The position numbers and the translations under genes are program-made. DNA of 64,000 bases from Gambelia wislizenii (taxonomy: Eukaryota; Chordata; Lepidosauria; Squamata; Crotaphytidae), in the NCBI GenBank assembly GCA_030847615.1, contig JAUMIR010000003.1, forward strand, positions 70,256,001 to 70,320,000. The letters are read 5' to 3'. Below the pieces are notes generated by a model. That model saw only the letters and a list, made by a program, of their open reading frames with translations, was not told the DNA's origin and made no database searches. Positions 46,505-55,800 of this stretch are shown piece by piece; the first letter of the stretch is position 1, and each line of letters opens with the position of its first letter.

Positions 46505-47840
46505 TGGAGCCTCAAATGAGAGGTGCTAAAAAGAGGTTTCTGTCCAATAGATAGCAGTTGGCTATTGCAGAATCAACACTTTACTAATGCCTTGGCCTTA
46601 GGGTTTCCTGTATTTTTTTCTCCCATTGCCAGTAGTTGTGAGAGTGTGTAGATCATGGTGGAGAAAACACAGTACTGCTCATAGCTCTGTATTGGCCACA
46701 CCAGCCTTGGTATCCAGTATCATCAATTTATCAGTTATCAATTTATCAGCCAATACAGCTACCAGGCATGAAGGCTATATTACACTAAGGGCCTGTTCTT
46801 TGTCTGGACCTGCACTTATTGTAGCTTAAGCTACAAATATGCTGAGTTATTCAGATACAGTGATCCAAATGATGGTTTCAAGATTACCATCAACACAGAG
46901 AATTTATTATGTTACATGGTCAGCTTTCTTCAGATGGTTTTCACTTCAGACTATTTTTGTGAACTCAGTACAAAAGACATTCTATCTTTTTTTACAATCC
47001 GGAATTGAGAAAGGTTTGAGATCTAACACATTAAAGAGGCAGGTAGCCGCACTGGGAACAGTGCTGTCAATTGATGGATGTAAGCTATCTGCTCATCCTC
47101 ACATTAAGAGATTTCTTTAAAGTGCCATGCTGTAAGATCCACCAACATTGCACAAGGCCCCGTTGTGGGATTTAAATTAGGTTCAGCAGGTTTTGGCAGA
47201 TCCATCTTTTGAGATACCGTAGTAGGCATCTCTGTGGAATCTGTCATAGAAAGTGATTTTTCTTGTGATACTCACTTTGTCATTCAGAGTATCTGAACTG
47301 TCAGTTTTATCTGTTAATGAGAAATGTCATTCTCTGAGTTTCACTGAGTTTCACTGAGAGGACACTTATTCTAACTTTAGATCCAACCCTTCTTCCAATA
47401 ATAGTAACCTTTCTCAATGTTAGTGTAATTCATTTACCATCAGACTGTCAAACCATCTCATCCACTTTAGAAAGAAATGGCAGACCTTAGTTGTCAGAAG
47501 GGTAATAAAGATTTATTTGAGGAGGGCAAAAGCATTGAGACATACATAGGTTTTCTTTAAACATAGAATCAGACACTACCAATACAGGTAAGAACGTGTA
47601 TATATTTTTGTTATGATGTCCAACACAACCCTAGGCAGGAAGGGTATGGGTACATTCAACAAGGTCTGTGGCTGCCTCCAGGACATATTCTGTTTCCACA
47701 GAAGACATACACACAGCAGCCGGCTGGAAACAGCCATCCACATTCGTTAGACATGACAAAATAGATAAATATTGTTCAGCCAATTTTTTTAAGGCAGTAT
47801 TCCAGCCACTCCTACCCATATATGAAGGGCTTGGATATGT
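46505..47840 (+). pseudogene. DIRS copy 3 pol end and tyrosine recombinase, broken
   Basis: The segment before the YR survives in pieces (about 46600-46700; in one frame LLIALYWPHQPWYP). The YR core-binding domain is open at 46839-47120: RLPSTQRIYYVTWSAFFRWF, then NTLKRQVAALGTVL. After stops and frame changes the catalytic domain shows SLWNLS.KVIFLVILTLSFR, VSELSVLSVNEK, and WVHSTRSVAASR with the HxxR motif, then WKQPSTFVRHDKIDK. Where DIRS recombinases carry the nucleophilic Tyr (FVR-x-Y) this copy has Asp (GAC at 47755-47757). Not functional. Confidence 0.75.
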
Positions 47841-48713
47841 CCTACATGTGGATTGGTCGTCTGCACCATCCAGAGAATGAGATGTTGGTGCCCACTGTAA
47901 CTTTATTACTTGTGGAGGGCCAGTGTTTAGTTAAACATTATTCTTGGGAAGCAATGCAACCCCACCCAGACCTAGTGGCTGCTCAGTGCAGATTCTTCAA
48001 GGGGGAAAACTCCTTAGTTTCCTGTCTTTTCTATCGTACTGTTATTTGTACTGTTAGCAAGTCTATATAATGAAACTGGAGATAGGAGGGAGTCTGTGGT
48101 TAATAGAAAAAAAGCTAAATGATTCTTGCCTCTGAGCTAGCATAAGGAAAGCAACCCATGTGTTGCAGATTGGTCCTCTGCACCCCCAAGAATGATAAAT
48201 TCACAGTGAGTACTAACACCTTATTCAGTCATTTTCATCCATCTTCAATATGTAAAGCACTAACCATTTCTTTAGAGTGTCACTTTGGTCAGCTTTCATA
48301 TTGCATGTCAAAATCATATATGAATTTGCAATAATAAATTATCAACTGAAATCACCAGTGATTTGACAAACGTTTTTGTACTTGATCAGGAAACTTACAG
48401 GTTCTTTTTACCCAGGTAATCTTTTAAGATTGAAAACAATCATGATTAAACAAAACTATAGGATAATTTCATTTCATTTAAATAAACTTGGATTATAATA
48501 GACAGTGGCTGGAAAACTGTTCGTTAGTCCCAACTAGAGTAGACCAATTGAATCAACTCATGAAAAGTGAATCATGCGTGTGTAATTCATGCCTTGCCTA
48601 AATTTTGATACTAGATCAGACTTAGAACAAGTGGGTTCAGAGTTGCTTAGGGTTTTAATATCAAATATAATAGCACTTCAGATATAAATTTAGAACTTTG
48701 TTTTTGTGTATAG

Positions 48714-48872
48714 GAAGAAGCCCTAAGGCGGCAGAGGGAACAAGAAATTGCACTAAGACGACAACGGGAAGAAGAGGAACGGCAACAGCAGGAGGAAGCA
48801 CTTAGAAGACTGGAGGAAAGGAGGAGAGAAGAGGAAGAAAGGCGGCAACGAGAAGAGTTGCTACGTAAACAG
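48714..48872 (+). CDS. GIGYF2: GIGYF2 exon M (E/R helix, part 2)
   Basis: Encodes residues 611-663. Acceptor TGTATAG|GAAG, donor ACAG|GTGAAA. Continues the charged helix: EEALRRQREQEIALRRQREE, then EERRREEEERRQREELLRKQ. Length 159 bases and phase 0-0, the same as exon L. It follows the 13 kb DIRS-filled intron, yet its sequence is nearly identical to human, so the intron is presumably spliced correctly. Confidence 0.97.
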
Positions 48873-49138
48873 GTGAAAAAAGGGCAAAGATTAAGAACAG
48901 AAAGAACTGAAGGCACACATGCTTGTTCACCACTTGCATCAAGGGATGACTTGTATGTGGGCATATGTACATATTTAAATATCAAACAACACAGACCTTT
49001 GATTTTGGTTAAATAAAAGATTGTCAATTTTAAACTGGCAAATGATCTCAAAATTATGGATTTCAAAAAAAATTAAGCAGAGGATATAATGGAAGAAGAT
49101 TAGTTTAGAAAAGGAGATACTGTATATTCCATTGAAAT

Positions 49139-49315
49139 CGTATAGAATCATAGACTAGGAAGAGACCACAAGGACCATCCAGTCCAACCTCCTGCTATGC
49201 AGGAATATGCAAAGCACCCCTGACAGATGGCCTTCCAGTTTCTGTTTAAAAACCTCCAAAGAAAGAGACCCCACCATACTCCAAAGCAGTGCTTTAGAAC
49301 AATTTATATTCTTTG
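49139..49315 (-). mobile_element. CR1-type LINE fragment, 3' end (reverse)
   Basis: Begins on + with the CR1 tail complement 'tagaatcatagactaggaag', then 'gaccacaaggaccatccagt', 'ccaacctcctgctatgcagg' and 'tggccttccagtttctgttt'. On the - strand the last codons of the RT ORF are seen (SLEVFKQKLEGHLSG). 5'-truncated; adjoins the mini DIRS. Confidence 0.8.
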
Positions 49316-49331
49316 AAACAAAGTATATCTG

Positions 49332-49880
49332 ACATTCTCGAAATGGCACGATATGCAATCCACTATGATTGGATTGATCCTTGTGCCTGCAATCCCGACG
49401 AGGTAGGAGTCCCTGTTCTTTTTCAGTTACTGCCATTAAGAGTCCCTCTTTCTCCTTCAGTTTTTTTATATTCTGCCCTGCCAAGCTGCCCTGCTTTGCC
49501 CTTCAGTCAGTGGTTCATTAATAAGGCTACCATCCAAAGAAGAGGGCTTTGGTAAATCCCATAGTGGATTGCTCCTCCTTGCCATCCCAAGAATGAGAAG
49601 TTGGACTTACTATGAATGTTCATTCCAGGATGGCAAAAGGAGCAATCCACACCCACCCCTAAAAAAAAATAAAAAATTGTTAAAGGTGGCATTTAGTTAG
49701 GAATGGATTAGAGGCAAGGCTGCATAATTAAACTGACAGAGAGTGAGGGAGTCTCAACAGCAGTAACTGAAAAAGAACATGGGCTCCTGTGTAGTCGGGT
49801 TGGCACGCACGGGGACAAACCCGATCATAGTGGATTGCTCCTTCTGCCATCCCAGAATGAACATTCATGGTAAGTTCAAT
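49332..49880 (+). mobile_element. miniature DIRS element (terminal repeats and ICR only)
   Basis: About 550 bases in all. The left repeat (about 49332-49475: 'atgcaatccactatgattgg', 'ctttttcagttactgccatt', 'ctccttcag') is mirrored by the right one (about 49715-49860: 'aacagcagtaactgaaaaag', 'ccgatcatagtggattgctc'). Between them lies an ICR (about 49557-49665), with 'catagtggattgctcctcct' abutting 'gttcattccaggatggcaaa' and 'aggagcaatccac'. The right end has the extension 'gaatgaacattcatggtaag'. Only about 80 bases of other interior remain. No coding sequence. It ends about 110 bases before the exon N acceptor. Confidence 0.7.
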
Positions 49881-49991
49881 GTCTCAATCCTGTATAGTTA
49901 AAAATGCTTCACTAAATATTTTAAAGACCTTAAAAGAAGCATTTTAATGTAGAATTTTGGAAATTTTGCATATTATTTCTATTCTGGGAAG

Positions 49992-50228
49992 GAAGAGGAG
50001 GCGGCCAAATGGGCACGTGAAGAAGAAGAGGCAAAACGTCAACTAGAAGAAAACCGGCTGCGCATGGAAGAGGAAGCAGCACGACAGCGGCATGAGGAGG
50101 AAGAACGAAAACGTAAGGAGCTGGAACTCCAACGCCAGAAAGAAATTATGAGGCAGAGGCAGCAGCAGCAGGAGGCCTTGCGCCGATTGCAGCAACAGCA
50201 GCAGCAACAGCAACTTGCACAGATGAAG
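49992..50228 (+). CDS. GIGYF2: GIGYF2 exon N (E/R helix part 3 and first polyQ)
   Basis: Encodes residues 664-742. The acceptor is GGGAAG|GAAG, with a poor pyrimidine tract (a purine-rich 'ctgggaag' just before the exon). Donor GAAG|GTATTG. It begins EEEAAKWAREEEEAKRQLEE, continues the charged helix, then RQRQQQQEALRRLQQQQQQQ and ends LAQMK. Length 237 bases, phase 0-0. Confidence 0.96.
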
Positions 50229-50780
50229 GTATTGATTCCTCCTCTGTGTATTTTTTTTGTCATAACTGTTTTGATATATTACATACACAGACCAAGCCAA
50301 GAATCTGTCTGCTACTTGTATTTTTATTTTTTTTTATTTATTTAGTTATTAAAACAGTTTACACTTTGTCAAAATGTGCCGTTTTTTGCACCCTTGTAAC
50401 ATTAGAAATGTGAGTGCAGAACAAAGGCAAGCTTAATTGTGGTGAGCAAGCCATTTTGCCTATCTGTGTTTCATTTTAAATAGCATACACCCCCATTAGC
50501 CAGTTGTACCTAGAAAATGAGACCCCCCTCCCATATGAAAGAGAGTAGATCAGGCAGTCTTTCAAAGCAAAGTACAGTTCATAGACAAATCTAATTAAGC
50601 TGCCATAGTGTGTGTTAGTTGTACAGGTGAAAATTGAGAGTTGATTTTCACTAGGCAAGAGAGAGGGGTTTCAGTACTTCCTTAACCTTCCTCCATGACT
50701 TGCAGAAATGGAATAACACATGTAGAATATGCAAGCATCTATAATTTAGAGAACTATAACAAAATTTAGAGAAATATGAC

Positions 50781-51010
50781 AGTGTGGCATAGTGGTTTGA
50801 GCATTGAACTACAGCTCTGGAGACCAGGGTTCAAATCCCCATTTGGCCATGGAAACCCATTGGGTGACCTTGGGCAAGCCACACTCTCTCTGCCTCAAAG
50901 GAAGGCAAAAGCAACCCCCCTCTGAACAAATCTTGCAAATCCTGTGATAGGATCGCCTTAGGGTTGTTATAAGTTAGAAATTACTTGCAAGGCAACTACC
51001 ATGACAACAA
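50781..51010 (+). mobile_element. tRNA-headed squamate SINE
   Basis: A-box 'tggcatagtggtttgagc' and B-box 'gggttcaaatcccc' are spaced as in tRNA genes. Then 'catggaaacccattgggtga', 'ccttgggcaagccacactct', 'ctctgaacaaatcttgcaaa' and 'cttagggttgttataagtta', ending in 'caacaacaataac'. Same family as the reverse copies at 28664 and 41255. Confidence 0.85.
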
Positions 51011-51275
51011 CAATAACACCATGGAGCAAGCACAGAAAAATACAGAAAAGCCCAAGGTCATCCAATAAAATAGGCTATTCAATGAAGGTGAGAGACAAAA
51101 TCACATACTTAAACTTTCCAAACTGTCCAAAATGTATATGGATGTTGTATTTTCCGTAGATTATACTATCAGCCGAATCCTTCCAGAGCAGTACTTTCAT
51201 GAAGTAATTCAGTACCTTTCTATATGACCAACCACTTGAATGTTTGAACTGCCCCCATAAAAAATGAGTCTGCTG

Positions 51276-51449
51276 TTAACACTCTCAATGAAGGTGCTGA
51301 ACCTTTGTGGGTTCTCTTTTCGGCCCACTTTTCTTCCTGGTCCCTTCAGTGCTGTGATTTGGGATTATTATTACAAACATTCGCGAACCTCCAAGCAAGC
51401 TCAAGATCACAAATGAGGGTTCAGTACCTTCACTGAGAGTGTCAACAAT
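51276..51449. mobile_element. palindromic MITE
   Basis: Left arm 'gttaacactctcaatgaagg' and 'tgctgaacctttg'; right arm inverted 'tgttgacactctcagtgaag' and 'gtactgaaccctcatttg'. About 36-base inverted ends enclose about 100 bases without coding potential. One copy only in this window. Confidence 0.6.
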
Positions 51450-51834
51450 AGACTCACTTTTCATGGGGCAGTTCTGTGCGTGGAAGACATTCTTGGAAAC
51501 AAGCGTATAGACTAGAAATGTGCAACCGTGAGTTAGAGGACTGTGTTGGCCCCCGTTGAGATATTGGAAGGCTATATCCCCTGAAAAAAATGACTTTTTT
51601 GCTAACACCTTTTAGGGGGCATGGTGACTTCTGGGTCACTTTTTGTAAAATGGGTTTTCGAAAATCCTGTTGGAAAAATTGGCCTAAAATGACCTACAGA
51701 GAGGTAAAAAAAACATGGCAGAATCGCACTACCCTACCCTCTAGGGGGCATTGGGGTACATTTGTGGGGTAGTTTTTAAAAAATTATTTTCAAACAGAAA
51801 GGAGGCATGAAATGCACTTTACCCACCCCTGATT

Positions 51835-52150
51835 TTGACACTAAATCAATACAGCATTCTCTGTTTTAAGATGCACAAGGCAATTCAGTTTATTCCAGAT
51901 GTGACTGAGGATGCAATATTGCTTGTTGCTAAGTCAGTAATTGTACCTGCTGTAGCAGCTTTCTTAAGCATTAGGCTGTGGAAGGTGGACCTGCCTCGCA
52001 CTCTCTATAGAGGCAGCCAACTTTTGGGGGAGCAAGTGCTAGGCAAAATACAGTACTAATTGCAACAAAAGGTAAAAAACAGGTAAATGCCAGTTTCTGC
52101 AAAGAACACCTCCCAATACCGATCTTCTTTTCTTTCCTCTTCCTGAGAGT
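51835..52150 (+). pseudogene. DIRS gag fragment
   Basis: A 74-codon open stretch (51835-52059), with SIRLWKVDLPRTLYRG and then LLGEQVLGKIQY, matches the conserved gag block of DIRS copies 1 and 2 (SIWLRHWNVNTHFRAALC then LFGEEVLKDIL) in residue pattern and spacing. It comes from a further, diverged DIRS family. It is probably part of the same insertion as the RT fragment at 53141, now interrupted by LINE pieces. Confidence 0.5.
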
Positions 52151-52571
52151 TCCAACAATTTAGACTTAAGTGAAATGGGCTGCATTTTAGTTCAGACAGA
52201 CAAATCCACACCATTTGTGTCAATTCTGCCTCCAAGAGAAGGGAAACAGCAGTTCTGATGAATTAACTGGAGAGACTCCTGTTTTTGGACATGTGGAAAA
52301 GAACATCAGACAAATATGTGTTGCAGCTATGCAAGGTGCAACATTTTGCAACATCTGCAAAAAAAGCAGACTTGTCTCATCTCCACTATCAAAGTAAAAG
52401 TGGGGTGGAGGGGGAAAAGAGGTCTGCTGGAGATCAATGAACTTTTGCAAATTTGAGCCATCAAACTAGTAGCGGAGGGTTTCTGGAATTTATTCTATAT
52501 TTGTTTGTGTGTGGTAGCAAAGTACACGCAAAATAAATATAGATTAAATATATGAAATATATTTTATATAT

Positions 52572-52710
52572 AAGGAGACCTTCTGCTGTGCTTTCTGCAA
52601 CCAGACTTGTTTATCTCAGATCAGCCTTTTTAGTCATCAGCGCGCTTGCAGAAAGCGCGGGATGAGTCCTTCCTGAATCTTTGTTTGTGAAGAAAAGCCA
52701 GAGAGAGACC
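52572..52710 (+). mobile_element. LINE 3' end with zinc-finger codons and (GA) tail
   Basis: A 5'-truncated copy of the LINE at 57131-58605. The last codons read CAFCNQTCLSQISLF then SHQRACRK, a C-x2-C...H-x4-C zinc finger, with stop TGA at 52674-52676. About 36 bases of 3' UTR follow, ending 'aagccagagagagacc'. The arms 52586-52600 and 52646-52660 form an inverted repeat. Confidence 0.75.
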
Positions 52711-52777
52711 AAAGCACTTGAAATTTCTGAGGACATTTGTAAAGTAGCAGCACTGCAGAATAGAAGTGCTACAAACC

Positions 52778-53090
52778 ATAGAATCGTAGAATTGGAAGAG
52801 ACCTAATGGGCCATCCAATCCAACCCACTACCATGCAGATCATTCCTGACAGATGGCCATCCAGCCTCTGTTTAAAAACCTCTAAAGAAGGAGACTCTAC
52901 CACACTATGGGGCAGTGTATTCCACTTCTGAACAGCTCTTACTATTAAGAAGTTCTTCCTAATGTTTAGGTGGAATCTCTTCGTGTAGTTTGAACCTATT
53001 GCTCTGTGTCTTAGTCTCTGGAACAGCAGAAGACAAGCTTGCTCCATCCTCAGTATGACATCCCTTCAAATATTTGAAGAGAAGGATCGA
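52778..53090 (-). mobile_element. CR1-type LINE fragment, 3' end (reverse)
   Basis: Opens on + with 'ccatagaatcgtagaattgg', then 'aagagacctaatgggccatc'. On the - strand 53047-52769 is open, with [20 protein letters not shown] then [20 protein letters not shown], the same C-terminal RT residues as the CR1 at 33405. 5'-truncated. Confidence 0.85.
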
Positions 53091-53140
53091 CACAGAGCAA
53101 TTACATGGCATTGAACAAATTAATGGAACCATATATGTAC

Positions 53141-53258
53141 TACCCCACCCCCGTATCTTCAGTTTACATTTAAGGATGCACCTTTTCATTTCCATGTGCT
53201 TTGGCCTGTGGTACCAAGAGTTTTCACTAAGGTATTGGTACCATTAGTAGTTAACTGA
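53141..53258 (+). pseudogene. DIRS reverse transcriptase fragment
   Basis: In one frame, YLQFTFKDAPFHFHVL followed by PRVFTKVLVPLVV. This is the RT block that in DIRS copy 1 reads HYQFRVLPFGL...PRVFTKVLVVL. About 40 codons survive, with the LPFGL part altered. It ends at a stop just after VVN. Confidence 0.6.
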
Positions 53259-53368
53259 TATTATGTATAGTATTTTAATCTGTTGTTTGTCCCTGTCTCA
53301 ATCCATGGGGAGAGGTGGGTAAGAAAAAAATACGATGATGATGATGTCCTGTGTGTTTCTGCTTCCAG

Positions 53369-53491
53369 CTCCCCTCTTCTTCAACATGGGGTCAGCAATC
53401 CAATTCAAGAGCATGTCAGTCTCAGGCAACATTATCATTAGCAGAAATCCAGAAGCTTGAAGAAGAAAGAGAGCGACAGCTTCGAGAAGAG
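53369..53491 (+). CDS. GIGYF2: GIGYF2 exon O
   Basis: Encodes residues 743-783. Acceptor CTTCCAG|CTCC, donor AGAG|GTAAAT. LPSSSTWGQQ, then ACQSQATLSLAEIQKLEEER and RQLREE. The segment after the Trp is nearly identical to human. 123 bases, phase 0-0, so it could be skipped in frame. Confidence 0.97.
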
Positions 53492-54515
53492 GTAAATTTT
53501 ATACCTGGATTCCTGGTAATTAATTGGTGGAACAGAATAAAATTTACTTGCCATAACCCTGTCATGTCCCATGTTGTGTAATAGAACTTGTACTTGGTGT
53601 CCTCCTGTCCTTTTCTTCCTTTAAGAAGTCTGTCCTTAAAATCCATGGGTTGCCTGCAATTGTTGCTAGTAACTACTAGGGGTCACTGTGACATTTGGTA
53701 AATGTTTTCATGTGAGAGAGTTTAATAAGACAAGATACACATAAGCCTTTATATATACAGATATACACAGAAGCACTTCTCTCTTCCTATACTGCCAAGA
53801 AGCAATTTAAACCCAAAACTTCTACCAATTTTAACTATAATTTTCTTTTACCAAAACTGGAAGACAGAGCTTATCATGGTGCCCCCCCCCTGCCCAAACA
53901 GTTCAGGAACTTAAATCAGCCTTAAAACAAGTTTTAAGTTCTTGGCTTGTTTTGGAGCTAGTAGCAGTAATTTCCCTGTCCAAACAAAATGGTCAACTGG
54001 AGATTTTATGCCTAAAATCACTGATAGTCCTAACTAGAATAAACCTATTGAATTAATAGGAATTTGGTTAGTCAGCATTTTAGTAAAATCTGTTAATTCA
54101 TTGGGTCAACAATGATCCATTGAGCTACTAGTGACTAACAATTAGGATTTAGGACTTTAATTATTCCCTTTGAAATTACAACATGAACTTAAGTCTGTCT
54201 GTCACCCATGAGGTTTAGTAAAGAATTCCGGAGTAAGGATTTTTGAAGATGTAGCTTGCTCTGCCAAGGCTGTTTGCCTAATGAGAAAGCAAGCTAGAGT
54301 GTAACAATATTTTTGTCCAAGTCACCCTTTCTAAAACTAATCTGTAGTGAAAAGGCAAGTGACTGACAGTTGGGGGCCTAGTTGGATACTTCCTAATTAA
54401 ACACATTTATGTTCAGATAAATTCAGCTATAATGCAAACATTTTCTGTAGAAAGTGATAGAAGATAATCATGTATATGTTATGAACTACAATGCTGTGTA
54501 TTGGCTGTCTTTCAG
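53492..54515. other. GIGYF2 intron with a possible MITE remnant
   Basis: A 1.0 kb intron. At about 54010-54155 a segment with 'agtcctaactagaataaacc' and 'ttcattgggtcaac' resembles a palindromic reptile repeat ('tagtcccaactagagtagac' occurs near 48524). Otherwise nothing recognised. Confidence 0.5.
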
Positions 54516-54725
54516 CAAAGGCGTCAGCAGCGTGAACTAATGAAAGCCCTCCAGCAGCAACAGCAGCAGCAACAGCAGCAACAAAAACTGGCTGGCTGGG
54601 GAAATATTGCCAAACCTGCAGGCACTACAAAATCTCTGTTGGAGATACAGCAAGAAGAGGCAAGGCATATGCAGAAGCAGCAACAACAGCAACACCAGCA
54701 GCAGAACAGGTCCCGTAGCACTACA
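54516..54725 (+). CDS. GIGYF2: GIGYF2 exon P (polyQ)
   Basis: Encodes residues 784-853. Acceptor TTTCAG|CAAA, donor TACA|GTGAGT. Begins QRRQQRELMKAL, then 11 consecutive Gln encoded by mixed CAG/CAA, KLAGWGNIAKPAGTTKSLLE, and a second broken Q-run near 840 (KQQQQQHQQQ). CAA interruptions should make the tract fairly stable. The region around this tract in human GIGYF2 is length-polymorphic. Confidence 0.97.
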
Positions 54726-54845
54726 GTGAGTGTGGTTCCTAATTTCAATTTCCCTCTCTTTTTGATGCCTAGGCTTACTCAATTATATTGCTTTTTCCCC
54801 TAAATGTTATGCTAACAGACAGTATCTCCCTTACTGTTGTTCCAG

Positions 54846-55054
54846 CAACATTCTAATCTGCACACCAGTATCGGCAATTCAGTATGGGGCACTCTAAATA
54901 CAAATCCTAGCAGCCAGTGGGCGTCAGACCTTGTCAGCAGTATTTGGAGCAATGCTGACACAAAAAACTCAAACATAGGATTCTGGGATGATGCAGTCAA
55001 AGAAGTGGGACCTCGTAATGCAACCAATAAAAACAAGAGCAATGCTAGCATCAG
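54846..55054 (+). CDS. GIGYF2: GIGYF2 exon Q (conserved Trp-rich segment)
   Basis: Encodes residues 854-922 plus two bases. Acceptor TTCCAG|CAAC, donor TCAG|GTAGGA. HSNLHTSIGNSVWGTLNT, NPSSQWASDLVSSIWSNADT and KNSNIGFWDDAVKEVGPRN are almost unchanged from human. It is the start of the conserved C-terminal region, whose biochemical function is less defined. Confidence 0.98.
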
Positions 55055-55645
55055 GTAGGAACTGGGATGGAGTGAGCTTCTCTTCTTTCGTTGTACAAGT
55101 TCAGGCTAGTTGCAAGCCTTGTTAGATCTTCTAATGGATGGTACCTTTCCACAGGACCTGCCGTTGCTGTAAAAGCACAGTAGGAAATTCAGCTTTGTGT
55201 TAGTCCTCGCCCTCATCTCAGCATGCTTTCATACTGGTTGAGTTGAGTTGATCTATAACCCACCCTTCATCATAAGAGCCCAGGATCATTGACAGCTTTA
55301 CATAATAGTATATAGTTAAAATCATAAATTACCTAAAATTTATGAAATTTACAAAACCACACATCCAAAATTATGAATATTTAACATCATAAATGACAGA
55401 TACTTGCTAAAATGCCATAACATTATATAAACAGCAGCAGTGAAGGTCAAATTAATCATTTTCATTATTCCCAGAAAGTCTGTACAAATAGATGGGTTTT
55501 CCACCAGTGCCTGAAAGATAGTGCTTTTGACTAAAGGCAGAAAGGTCTATGGAAGTCCTTGAATTTTCCAGCTTTGTGTACTTTGTGTGTTCCTTTCTGA
55601 CAATTTCATCCTCATACTTTCCTATGACATTTTTTTCTGTCTTAG
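55055..55645. other. GIGYF2 intron with a LINE-tail-like piece
   Basis: A 591-base intron. 'tctataacccacccttcatc' and 'cattgacagctttacataa' near 55250-55305 resemble the reverse of an L2-type 3' end. Otherwise ordinary. Confidence 0.45.
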
Positions 55646-55800
55646 TAAATCTGTAAGTGTTACAAGCAGGCAGAATAAAAAGGTGGAAGAAGAAGAGAAA
55701 TTGTTGAAGTTGTTTCAAGGCGTTAATAAAGCCCAGGATGGATTCACTCAGTGGTGTGAACAAATGCTTCATGCACTCAATACAGCCAACAACCTGGATG
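55646..55800 (+). CDS. GIGYF2: GIGYF2 exon R
   Basis: Encodes residues 924-974 with split codons at both ends. Acceptor GTCTTAG|TAAA, donor GATG|GTAAGC. NKKVEEEEKLLKLFQG, then NKAQDGFTQWCEQMLHALNT: a helical, nearly invariant segment. Confidence 0.98.

Larger units (their letters stand above)
42293..48225 (+). mobile_element. DIRS copy 3, host of the inserted copy 2 (composite)
   Basis: The left terminal repeat (about 42293-42430: 'cttctctggatgattcagag', 'gaggagcaatcac') pairs with a right one (about 48060-48225). The ICR at about 47828-47925 ('tggattggtcgtctgcacca' then 'gagaatgagatgttggtgcc') matches both ends: its first half is the inverse of the left end, its second half the inverse of the right extension. 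The pol 3' end and YR of this copy lie at about 46505-47840. Its gag, RT and RNase H are missing, and DIRS copy 2 (42433-46481), reversed, fills the gap. The copy-3 sequences belong to a family distinct from copies 1 and 2. Confidence 0.65.
35643..48713. other. 13 kb GIGYF2 intron dominated by DIRS elements
   Basis: The largest intron in the set. It holds DIRS copy 1 (35846-41080) inside a small MITE (35755-35845 and 41081-41165), a SINE, a palindromic MITE (41797-42022) and the DIRS composite (42293-48225). The last 490 bases before exon M are ordinary intron. Confidence 0.8.
50229..53368. other. GIGYF2 intron with SINE, MITE, LINE and DIRS remnants
   Basis: A 3.1 kb intron. It holds a SINE (50781-51010), a palindromic MITE (51276-51449), a DIRS gag fragment (51835-52150), a LINE 3' end (52572-52710), CR1 (52778-53090) and a DIRS RT fragment (53141-53258), described separately. 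The stretch 51500-51790 has the look of an unclassified dispersed repeat ('ttagggggcatggtgacttc'). Confidence 0.65.

Noticed and set aside
50039..50300. Cys/Leu-rich - strand frames opposite exon N
   Set aside because: Shadow of the Q/E/R-rich coding exon on the other strand.
50781..50860. tRNA gene
   Set aside because: A and B boxes are present, but no cloverleaf or anticodon stem closes and the SINE body continues. The same holds for 17222 and the reverse copies.
54524..54782. Open frames on the - strand full of Cys, Leu or Ala opposite exon P
   Set aside because: They are the complement of CAG/CAA polyglutamine codons. No independent support.
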